Shown here one piece after another: positions 24,897-31,458 of a stretch of 31,458 bases of DNA. Below the pieces are notes generated by a model, which was not told where the DNA came from, did not search any database, and saw only the letters and a program-made list of their open reading frames with translations. The first letter of the stretch is position 1; the number at the start of each line of letters is the position of its first letter. The position numbers and the translations under genes are program-made. This DNA is from XYA12-FULL-58-9 sp001798605. Lineage in GTDB: Bacteria > Myxococcota > XYA12-FULL-58-9. The stretch lies in the NCBI GenBank assembly GCA_036736205.1, contig DAINMX010000059.1, positions 1 through 31,458 of the forward strand. The letters run 5' to 3'.

Positions 24897-26030
24897 GTGC
24901 TAGGTGCCATTTTCACCATAACCCTGATTGCCGACCCCTTGGCCATCCAGGTGATCGCGACGAACCATGGCTTGCCGGTGGTAAGCGCTGCCCAAAAGCT
25001 TCGTGCGCAACTGGCCACTGATTTTGGCCTGCAGGTGAATTCTCAGGTGTTGGTACCCGGGCCTTCCACCGCTGGAAGCTCAGCTTGGCTTGATAAAGCT
25101 GCCGAGTCGTTGGAGCAAGCGCAGCAGAGTTATGCTCGCCTGGAGTCGGGCCCAACTCTGGCTCTTTTGCTCGAGGTCGAGGAGGCCACGAAGAGTCATA
25201 TTGATGACACTGAGGCGGCATTGCTCTTGGCCAAGGCGTTGCGCCTGCGGGGCTTGACCTACCTGTTCATGGAGAAGTCCCAGGACGCTACAGCGGCCTT
25301 CACCACCGCCCACTTCATCGACGGCGAATTCTCCCCGGATGCGGACCAATGGCCACCCGAAGCACGGCTCGCGTACGCAGATGCGGGTGCCCAATCTCGT
25401 CAGCAGGCAGCGGGATCCCTGTCCATCCACGTCCAACCTGGTGCCGCCGCCGTCTGGGTCGACGGCAAACCGGTGAGCATAGGCTCCACCACGGTGACGG
25501 ACCTGGGAGCGGGAGCCCACTACCTGTTGATCACCAGCGCTGGTTATGAGCCAATGGGTGCGGTCGTCTCAGTTCGTGGCAATGCCATGCTCGATCAGGC
25601 GTCGATCTTTCTCGAAACTGCCGACGACAAAATGGGCCTGTTGGCTTCCGCTCTTGCTGAAGCCGTCGATGGACCTCGAGAACAACTCATTGCCGCACAG
25701 GTTGCGGCGGTCCTCGAAGGCACGCACCTCCTCGTCGTCCAGTCTCAAAGCGTCACCTCCCCAGCAAGCGTTATTGTCCTCGATTTGCACGGAAGACGGG
25801 TGGGCGGGGCGGTACCCTTGGTCGAAGCGACCGTCGCGGCCCAACACATAGCCGGACTGTTGCTCGGTCAACCTCTGCCGCCACCAGTCGCTCCAGCAAA
25901 GCCGTGGTATGGTCGGTGGTACACCTGGGTGGCCGTCGGGACGGTTGTGGCCGGCGGCGTTGTCCTCGGTGTCCTCCTCGGTCAAGACAACCCAGACCGC
26001 ATCTCCTTTCACTTGGGAGGTGTCCAGTGA
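24897..26030 (+). CDS. PEGA-domain protein with C-terminal membrane anchor
   Basis: The GTG at 24897 gives 377 residues. There is a short hydrophobic N-terminus (MLGAIFTITLIADPLA) that may be a signal. A helical TPR-like part (about 60-165; LLLAKALRLRGLTYLFMEK) follows, then a PEGA domain (about 172-240; GSLSIHVQPGAAAVWVDGKP), and a transmembrane stretch near 343-363 (WYTWVAVGTVVAGGVVLGVL). PEGA domains are thought to bind envelope polymers or proteins. It is divergently paired with a PEGA kinase, so the two may work in one envelope-sensing unit. Its stop overlaps the next start (GTGA). The start has only a weak ribosome-binding site. Confidence 0.8.
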   Translation: MLGAIFTITLIADPLAIQVIATNHGLPVVSAAQKLRAQLATDFGLQVNSQVLVPGPSTAGSSAWLDKAAESLEQAQQSYARLESGPTLALLLEVEEATKSHIDDTEAALLLAKALRLRGLTYLFMEKSQDATAAFTTAHFIDGEFSPDADQWPPEARLAYADAGAQSRQQAAGSLSIHVQPGAAAVWVDGKPVSIGSTTVTDLGAGAHYLLITSAGYEPMGAVVSVRGNAMLDQASIFLETADDKMGLLASALAEAVDGPREQLIAAQVAAVLEGTHLLVVQSQSVTSPASVIVLDLHGRRVGGAVPLVEATVAAQHIAGLLLGQPLPPPVAPAKPWYGRWYTWVAVGTVVAGGVVLGVLLGQDNPDRISFHLGGVQ

Positions 26031-26875
26031 AAACCGCAACACTCGTTTTGCTTGCCAGTGCAATTTCTTGCAGCGCCGACGAGTCTCGCGCAATTCGTCT
26101 TCACCACGTCACCCGCGGCAGCTGCCGCCCCACCAACTACGATGTGAGCTGCGTCGCCTCCATCAAAGTGCAAATGTTCGGTCCCGACCAACCCTTTCGC
26201 AGCTCCTGCACCAGCCTCAGCAGGGACGAGAGCGTTGATACGCTGCGGGAACTCTTCCAAGACGGCGAGCGACTCTTCGTCCTCAATGATGTGCGCGCCA
26301 GAGAGTCCGTGCAGATACAGATGTGGGCCTACCACAGCCTCGACAGCACCGACCCCTGCGACTCCCTCGATCGCAGCAAGCTCATCTTTTGGGGAAGCAC
26401 CGACTTTTTCGATACGACCAGTCCTGAGACAGCCGATGTCGATATAGCCATCGATTGTCGTCCGAAGTGTGATTGCCGCAGCATCGACGAGGAGCTTTGC
26501 GGTCTCGATCTCGTCGATGGCATATGCGGTCCGCCGGACGCTCTCCCCTGCGAGAAGAGCTGCAACACCGACAACGGTGATAACGACTGCTATGATGGCC
26601 GACTGACATGCACGCCCGAGAGCTGTACCAGTGGTACACACGGGGACACGTGCTGTGAGGCTGCCGCTGGAGATCTCTGTTCCAGTTGCAACTCGGCGAG
26701 CGCTTGCAACACCGGCTTGTGTGTACAGCACCGCTATACCGCGGAAGAGGCGAACGACTCTTTCGAGGAGTCCTTCTGTGCAGAGACGTGTCCCCCCCTA
26801 GACGGGAGCGCCACCCCGTGTCCATCGGGCATGGGCTGTCGACGACTCGGCGGTGTTTTTGACCTGGTCGAATAG
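26027..26875 (+). CDS. Cys-rich lipoprotein coupled to PEGA-protein gene
   Basis: The GTG at 26027 overlaps the previous stop by four bases and has GGGAGG 6 nt upstream. The 282-residue protein begins MKTATLVLLASAISC, a lipoprotein signal. The first half holds a beta-rich segment (VQIQMWAYHSLD, then DVDIAIDC). The second half has more than 20 cysteines in small clusters (KCDCRSIDEELCGLD, CCEAAAGDLCSSCN), like disulfide-bonded extracellular modules. It ends only 4 bp from the convergent sigma54-activator gene. No known domain could be named; it is likely the surface partner of the PEGA protein. Confidence 0.8.
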   Translation: MKTATLVLLASAISCSADESRAIRLHHVTRGSCRPTNYDVSCVASIKVQMFGPDQPFRSSCTSLSRDESVDTLRELFQDGERLFVLNDVRARESVQIQMWAYHSLDSTDPCDSLDRSKLIFWGSTDFFDTTSPETADVDIAIDCRPKCDCRSIDEELCGLDLVDGICGPPDALPCEKSCNTDNGDNDCYDGRLTCTPESCTSGTHGDTCCEAAAGDLCSSCNSASACNTGLCVQHRYTAEEANDSFEESFCAETCPPLDGSATPCPSGMGCRRLGGVFDLVE

Positions 26876-26879
26876 GAGC

Positions 26880-28199
26880 TCAACCCTGACGGGCGGAACC
26901 TATCTGATAACGATCGAGAAGCTTGTACAGGTACATGCGGTCGATGTGAGCCTTGCGTGCGGCCGCGGCGATATTTCCCCCGGTCGCTTGAATCAGTTTT
27001 TCCACGTAGGCGCGCTCAAAATCGTTAATGAGTTGGTTCTTCAGGTCTTTGAACGGTTGCTCGATGTCAATGGTGTTGTTTGTGTTCCGAGCCTGGACCG
27101 GTGCGTCGCTGGTCTTGGGCGTCTCAGCAAGCAAAGCGGCCCGTTCGATGACGTTGCGAAGTTCCCGAACATTGCCGGGCCAAGCATAAGAGCGCAGCTG
27201 CTCCAGAGTCTGTTCGGACATCACCGGCCGCTCACCGGGTAACTGCTTGAGGATGTTCTCTACCAACAGCGGGATGTCCTCGGGGTGCTCACGCAAAGGT
27301 GGCAGCCGGACTTCAACCACTGCCAGGCGATAGTAGAGATCCGCGCGAAAGGCACCGCGGGCGACCTCAGCTGCGAGATCGCGGTTGGTTGCAGTGATCA
27401 CACGGACATCAACAGCAATGGGCTTTTGCCCGCCCACCCGGCGCGACTCTCGACGCTCCAGAATGCCGAGCAGGGCCGGTTGCAGAGGCAACGGCAGCTC
27501 TCCGATCTCGTCGAGAAAAATGGTGCCGCCATGGGCACGCTCGAAGGCACCAGCCCGAGATCGTTCAGCACCCGTGAAGGCACCACGTTCGTGTCCAAAC
27601 AGCTCGCTCTCGATAAGATTCGCGGGCAACGCTCCGCAGTCAATCACAACAAATGGCCCATCCCGACGGGAGCTGTTGTCACGTATCCCAGCAGCCGCGA
27701 GCTCCTTGCCCGTGCCTGTCTCCCCAGTGACCAACGCCGTGCTATCACTTGCGGCAATGCGTTCCAACTTCGCAAAAGTCGCGCGCATGGCAACGGAGGC
27801 ACCAACGAGATCGCCAAATCTGTCATCGGCTGCGAGCTCTAGGGGGCTCTCCTTGTGCAGGGGCGTGATCCGAAGCTCGGTGTTGCCACACCGCACAAGA
27901 GTAACACCGTCAGCATAAAAACCCTGAACTCGGTTGTTTCCGAGATACGTGCCGTTGGTCGAACCAAGGTCACGAATGAGAATGCCGCGCTTTGTTCGTT
28001 GAAGCTCGACGTGCACACCACTCACCGTGACATCGCCGAGAGTCAGCTCACAACCGTCTGACGTGCCAATTCGAATCGGCTCCTGGTCGAGCTCGACTGA
28101 CAACCCTTTGTCAGGACCACGGCGCACCTCGATGCGCAGTCGCTGCACCTTGGCGCGCTTGTTGTCATCTATGAGAACACGGGTACCGGAGCTCGCCAT
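26880..28199 (-). CDS. FHA-domain sigma54-dependent transcriptional activator
   Basis: The ATG at 28199 has GAGG 6 nt upstream; the product is 439 residues. An N-terminal FHA domain (about 22-112) has IRIGTSDGCEL, VSGVHVEL and RDLGSTNGTYLG, which read phosphothreonine. The AAA+ domain has Walker A GETGTGKE (159-166), the sigma54-contact loop GAFTGA (206-211) and Walker B IFLDE (227-231). A Fis-type helix-turn-helix closes the protein (about 400-432; GGNIAAAARKAHIDRMYLYK). Such activators drive sigma54 promoters when their FHA domain meets a phosphoprotein, typically from a Ser/Thr kinase; the kinase at 23451-24836 is the obvious candidate. It converges with the lipoprotein gene. Confidence 0.93.
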   Translation of the reverse strand: MASSGTRVLIDDNKRAKVQRLRIEVRRGPDKGLSVELDQEPIRIGTSDGCELTLGDVTVSGVHVELQRTKRGILIRDLGSTNGTYLGNNRVQGFYADGVTLVRCGNTELRITPLHKESPLELAADDRFGDLVGASVAMRATFAKLERIAASDSTALVTGETGTGKELAAAGIRDNSSRRDGPFVVIDCGALPANLIESELFGHERGAFTGAERSRAGAFERAHGGTIFLDEIGELPLPLQPALLGILERRESRRVGGQKPIAVDVRVITATNRDLAAEVARGAFRADLYYRLAVVEVRLPPLREHPEDIPLLVENILKQLPGERPVMSEQTLEQLRSYAWPGNVRELRNVIERAALLAETPKTSDAPVQARNTNNTIDIEQPFKDLKNQLINDFERAYVEKLIQATGGNIAAAARKAHIDRMYLYKLLDRYQIGSARQG

Positions 28200-28236
28200 G
28201 ATTGCCTCACACCAAAATCATCCAACCTAGGGTTGA

Positions 28237-29790
28237 CTAGAGGCTAACTTCAACGACATCGTTGTGAGTGGTGCGGTGGGGGCGGGACGAAACGATGCCG
28301 CCAGCGACATCGTAGTCATGCGCTTGGTCGATGAGGACCCGAACCACCTCGCCCGGAGACGCTGCGCCATCCGTGATGTAGGTTACGCCGTCGATGTCCG
28401 GAGCCTGGCCCTGATGACGTCCCTGCAAGAGCAGGTCAGTCTCTTCAGAGACGCCCTCAACCAAGACCTCGATCGTGCGGCCAATGAGCGCTTGCTGTTG
28501 CTCGCGGGAGATCTTCTGTTGAATTTCCATGAGCTTGTCACGCCGTGCTCTGGCGAGCTCGGGGTCTATCTGCCCAGGCATGGTGGAGGCGGGAGTGTCT
28601 GACTCGGGTGAGAAGGTGAACACCCCAAGACGCTCGAAGCGCGTCTGTTCGATGAAGCCGCACAGCTCCGCAAAGTCGTCCTCAGTCTCACCCGGGAAAC
28701 CGGTAATGAAGGTTGTCCGCAGAGTCAGCCCGGGAATCGATTGCCGTAGCTGCTCGATCAAACGTCGCGTCGCTACCCCACCTTTGCCACGGCGCATGCG
28801 CCGCAATACCTTGTCGGAGATATGCTGCAATGGAATGTCGAGGTATGGAAGGACATGGAGTGAAGAACTCATCACCTCGATGACGTCGCGCTTGAGACCT
28901 TTTGGGTAGGCATAAAGGCACCTGAGCCAGAATGGTCGGTCGAGCTGTTCACCCACCCGATTGAGCGCTTCCAGAAGGCGCGAGAGCGTTTGTCCTGAAC
29001 CGAGATCCCTACCGTAGGCGCACAAGTCCTGAGCGATGAGGTTTATCTCGACCACACCCTCGACCGCGAGTTTCTCCACCTCAGAGACAATGTCGCCAAT
29101 CGAACGTGAGCGTTGTGGGCCTCGAATCTCGGGAATAACACAGAACGCACAGGTGTTCGAACACCCCTCGGAAACCTTCACGTAGGCGGAGTGCGGCGGC
29201 ATGGTACGCACGCGCGGCGAGTTTGCCGTCATAGTGAAATCGGGATCGGGAACCGAGATCCGATGTCCATTTTCACCACTGGAACGCGGCGACGTCTCGT
29301 GACGATAGGGTATGAGCTCTTCCCGACTGACACTGGACGGTCGGTAGTCGCCTCGCTCCCTTTGATGCCCCACACCGTTGGTCGCGAGATCCCGGGTGAG
29401 AGGCACACGCCGGCCCTTGCCAGAATGGCCGTTGCCGAGCACGTCCGCGATGGTCTCATAGTTGCCGGTGCCAAGGAAATGATCAACCTCGGGAATCTCG
29501 CGGGCAAGGTCGACGGAATATCGCTGGCTCAAGCAGCCAGTCACCACCAACTTTTTGCAGCGACCCTCGCTTTTGAGCTGAGCCATGTCCAGAATTGTGT
29601 CGACCGACTCCTCCTTGGCTGCATCAATGAAACCACACGTATTGATCACGATGACTTCTGCATCGTCGGCATGGTCGACTACCTGGTAGCCGCCCTGGAC
29701 CAAATGGCCGAGCATGACCTCCGAATCTACGCGGTTCTTGGGACAGCCAAGCGAAACGAAATGCACGGTGGGATGTTTGGTTGATGCCAC
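28237..29790 (-). CDS. rimO: Ribosomal protein S12 methylthiotransferase RimO
   Basis: The GTG at 29790 has AAGGAG 8 nt upstream. The 517-residue protein has the UPF0004 domain with three cluster Cys (16, 52 and 86; SLGCPKN, NTCGFI, GCLSQ), a radical SAM domain with C210-x3-C214-x2-C217 (EGCSNTCAFCVIP), and a C-terminal TRAM domain. RimO adds a methylthio group to the conserved Asp of S12, using two 4Fe-4S clusters. It is about 70-80 residues longer than usual owing to a polar insertion at roughly 119-195, between the UPF0004 and radical SAM domains. It is last in an operon with the two genes upstream; the start codon touches the preceding stop. Confidence 0.95.
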   Translation of the reverse strand: MASTKHPTVHFVSLGCPKNRVDSEVMLGHLVQGGYQVVDHADDAEVIVINTCGFIDAAKEESVDTILDMAQLKSEGRCKKLVVTGCLSQRYSVDLAREIPEVDHFLGTGNYETIADVLGNGHSGKGRRVPLTRDLATNGVGHQRERGDYRPSSVSREELIPYRHETSPRSSGENGHRISVPDPDFTMTANSPRVRTMPPHSAYVKVSEGCSNTCAFCVIPEIRGPQRSRSIGDIVSEVEKLAVEGVVEINLIAQDLCAYGRDLGSGQTLSRLLEALNRVGEQLDRPFWLRCLYAYPKGLKRDVIEVMSSSLHVLPYLDIPLQHISDKVLRRMRRGKGGVATRRLIEQLRQSIPGLTLRTTFITGFPGETEDDFAELCGFIEQTRFERLGVFTFSPESDTPASTMPGQIDPELARARRDKLMEIQQKISREQQQALIGRTIEVLVEGVSEETDLLLQGRHQGQAPDIDGVTYITDGAASPGEVVRVLIDQAHDYDVAGGIVSSRPHRTTHNDVVEVSL

Positions 29791-29791
29791 C

Positions 29792-30046
29792 TCATGTCTC
29801 CTTCACCTTGTTGCTACTGCGTGGTGCGTCCTTACTGTTGTCGTCTCCCGGATTTCGCGCTAGCCATCGCCATGCTTCGCACTCAGGCCCGAGCTCGGCG
29901 ATCCAATAGTTGATTGCCAAATCGCTGCCGTCGTCACGTTTGATACGCTCCAATTCCCTTTCACTGTCTGACTTGGAGTCGCACACCACACGTGTGACCG
30001 GTTTGTTCTCCCGCTCTGAGCACACCGCGTACCGAACTACAATCAC
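29792..30046 (-). CDS. Small conserved-looking protein, unknown function (84 residues)
   Basis: The GTG at 30046 overlaps the stop of the upstream gene as GTGA, and its own stop is one base from the rimO start, so it is held tightly in an operon. The 84-residue sequence is charged and soluble: RYAVCSERENKPVTRVVCDS, an acidic/basic helix (SERELERIKRDDG), then YWIAELGPECEAWRWLARN. No family was recognised. Its position suggests a role with one of its neighbours. Confidence 0.65.
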   Translation of the reverse strand: MIVVRYAVCSERENKPVTRVVCDSKSDSERELERIKRDDGSDLAINYWIAELGPECEAWRWLARNPGDDNSKDAPRSSNKVKET

Positions 30047-31104
30047 GGCGCGTCCTCTTCGGGAAGGTCGACCTCAGCGGGTCGAACAGTCACGTCTTGT
30101 TGACCTTCTATCTCCACCAACCTGCGGTCATGTCCCCAGTTAGCGTCGAAAAACGCCACCCGCAAATCGGTCATTGGTTCCGCCCACGCAGGATCGCAGA
30201 CGAACCGCTTGAGTGAAGGTCGCAAAGTAATGACAACAAAACCATGCGGCACGCCGAGACGCAGGGTGCTCCCAACAGCCATTTGCGTCTCGAACGCGAG
30301 CACACGGGAAAACGCAGAAAGAAATGCCCCAGCGACTGCTCGCTGTACGAAACAGACACCCTGACCACCACGCAACAACGAGCCCGATCGGGCACCAGCG
30401 TAACCCTCGGAACGACCCGCATAGCTCATGTTGACACGCGAGGCGAGCTTATGAACCAGCACTTGCTGATATTCGAGGATATCCTCGGGCTGGGCGGCAA
30501 AATCGAGCTCAGCCAGCTCATCTCCCAACTCGAGATAGGCGGCGCATATGTGCGCCTTCATGAGGGGACTCGAATAGTCGACTTGCACTCCGCTGATGGC
30601 GCCACCCGACGATGGTAACCCCGAGGGCTCATTCCAGGCAAAAACATCAGCCCGTGTGAACATCAGCGGTGACGGCGCACCTTCAACATCCACCACAAAT
30701 TCGTCGCCACACTGAGCTCTGAGAACTGCGCGGTGGGTGAAACCCGGCTCGCCATTGCTGTCGAAAAAGCCCACTCCGCGACGACCGCGCGACTCCCAGC
30801 TCAGCTTGGTGCGCACGAACAGCTCACGCCCCGGCCGGTATTTCGGCTGATGGTAAGCGCGATGCAGATCCCGCGGTGCTCGCTTGATCATTCGATGTTC
30901 GAGAAGCTCATCTACGGTGGTAGCCGGCGATATCGTCGGTAGGGCGGAAAATAAAGCTCGTGCCTCTGAGTCGACGATCTCACCGGTGTGCTTGTCTACA
31001 ACAGCAGCGCGCAAGAAGCCGCCAGTGAGCACGAGCTCGCGCAGCCCGTCGACGGAATGACGACCGACGTCGGCAATGCGCCCTGATGCGGTTGTTGTAG
31101 TCAC
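30043..31104 (-). CDS. Uncharacterised protein with Cys-His-Asp signature (transglutaminase/NAT-like fold suspected)
   Basis: The GTG at 31104 gives 353 residues; no ribosome-binding site is evident. Near the C-terminus a Cys (GGQGVCFVQRAVAGAFL), a His (PHGFVVI) and an Asp (VCDPAWAEP) occur in the order and rough spacing of the catalytic triad of transglutaminase-like and arylamine N-acetyltransferase-like enzymes, each next to beta-rich text. The N-terminal 200 residues are unfamiliar, with many charged residues and MIKRAPRDLHRAYHQPKYRP. It heads the rimO operon. The fold assignment is inference from motif order; a non-enzymatic role is possible. Confidence 0.7.
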   Translation of the reverse strand: MTTTTASGRIADVGRHSVDGLRELVLTGGFLRAAVVDKHTGEIVDSEARALFSALPTISPATTVDELLEHRMIKRAPRDLHRAYHQPKYRPGRELFVRTKLSWESRGRRGVGFFDSNGEPGFTHRAVLRAQCGDEFVVDVEGAPSPLMFTRADVFAWNEPSGLPSSGGAISGVQVDYSSPLMKAHICAAYLELGDELAELDFAAQPEDILEYQQVLVHKLASRVNMSYAGRSEGYAGARSGSLLRGGQGVCFVQRAVAGAFLSAFSRVLAFETQMAVGSTLRLGVPHGFVVITLRPSLKRFVCDPAWAEPMTDLRVAFFDANWGHDRRLVEIEGQQDVTVRPAEVDLPEEDAP

Positions 31105-31178
31105 GGCGGGCTGGATAGCCTACTGGTGCACACTTTGGCAATGGTTGTCGGCGACCTTTCGTTGCCTCCACACGGTCA

Positions 31179-31206
31179 TTGACAACGAGGGGTTTGCAGC
31201 GATAAG
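31179..31206 (+). promoter_or_regulatory. Likely promoter of tRNA-Leu
   Basis: A perfect TTGACA at 31179-31184 is followed after 16 bp by GATAAG at 31201-31206. Transcription would start a few bases before the tRNA 5' end at 31219. Confidence 0.55.
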
Positions 31207-31218
31207 TGCCGACCCTAG

Positions 31219-31304
<86 letters not shown>

Positions 31305-31394
31305 ACCTGCATCATGATGCCCCTCGATGTTGTCAGAATTACATGACTGTGCCGACTCTTGACTTACCCTCGATTGCGACGTTGTTTAACACCC

Positions 31395-31458
31395 ATGACT
31401 CGGTTCGCTGTGCCCCGCGCCTTTCTGCTCGGCGTGTCTGTGTTGGTTGCCTCCTCCA
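31395..31458 (+). CDS. Start of a secreted protein gene (partial)
   Basis: An ATG at 31395 opens a frame running to the window edge, beginning MTRFAVPRAFLLGVSVLVAS, a typical signal peptide. No ribosome-binding site is visible. A TTGACT at 31359-31364 and a weak TGTTTA near 31383 would place transcription very close to the ATG, so a leaderless message is possible. Only 21 codons are in the window, so nothing can be said about function. Confidence 0.45.
   Translation, partial: MTRFAVPRAFLLGVSVLVASS

Noticed and set aside
31308..31319. Perfect palindrome GCATCATGATGC after the tRNA as a terminator
   Set aside because: The stem is only 6 bp with no loop and no T-run follows. It may be chance or a protein site.

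Overview
The window looks like chromosome from a Myxococcota or former Deltaproteobacteria-type bacterium. This is inferred from gene content: MYXO-CTERM-like sorting tails (C-x-C or C, hydrophobic stretch, basic end), a MopE-type metal-binding lipoprotein, a Hanks Ser/Thr kinase and a secretion-type protein that both carry PEGA domains, an FHA-sigma54 activator, a PilZ protein, and many Cys- or Asp-rich lipoproteins. No phage, transposase or CRISPR array was seen.

Layout. (1) 1-9100 is an accessory, partly decaying surface-protein region. It holds a long Cys-repeat lipoprotein that runs off the left edge, a truncated HEAT-repeat copy, a PilZ protein, a MopE-like lipoprotein, an (8 bp)x7 tandem repeat in front of the intact HEAT-repeat gene, a strip of broken genes (outer-membrane beta-barrel N-terminus, twice-frameshifted MYXO-CTERM gene, RCC1 scrap), and an intact matrixin-like protease. 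(2) 9118-10286 is a coupled pair, a small MYXO-CTERM-like protein and a polytopic membrane protein. (3) 10318-20933 is a metabolic block. An M19 dipeptidase and a metallophosphoesterase read left. A rightward operon of sulfotransferase, small DMT-type carrier, radical SAM enzyme and a glycosyltransferase fused to a condensation/CAT-like acyltransferase follows. Leftward YwiC-like membrane and B12-binding radical SAM genes meet it tail to tail. I infer a pathway for a modified (sulfated, acylated) glycolipid or envelope glycan. (4) 21025-22388 has two lipoproteins and a beta-helix remnant. (5) 22381-28199 is a signalling block: sugar-kinase-like phosphotransferase and Ser/Thr kinase (leftward), PEGA protein and Cys-rich lipoprotein (rightward), and the FHA-sigma54 activator (leftward). 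(6) 28237-31104 is a leftward operon of an unrecognised protein with a Cys-His-Asp signature, an 84-residue protein and rimO. It is followed by tRNA-Leu(UAG) and the start of a secreted-protein gene at the right edge.

The most notable points are the glycosyltransferase-acyltransferase fusion within its operon, the octamer repeat just after a strong ribosome-binding site and start codon (a possible phase switch for the HEAT-repeat protein), the uncharacterised Cys-His-Asp protein coupled to rimO, and the visible gene decay between 6500 and 9000.
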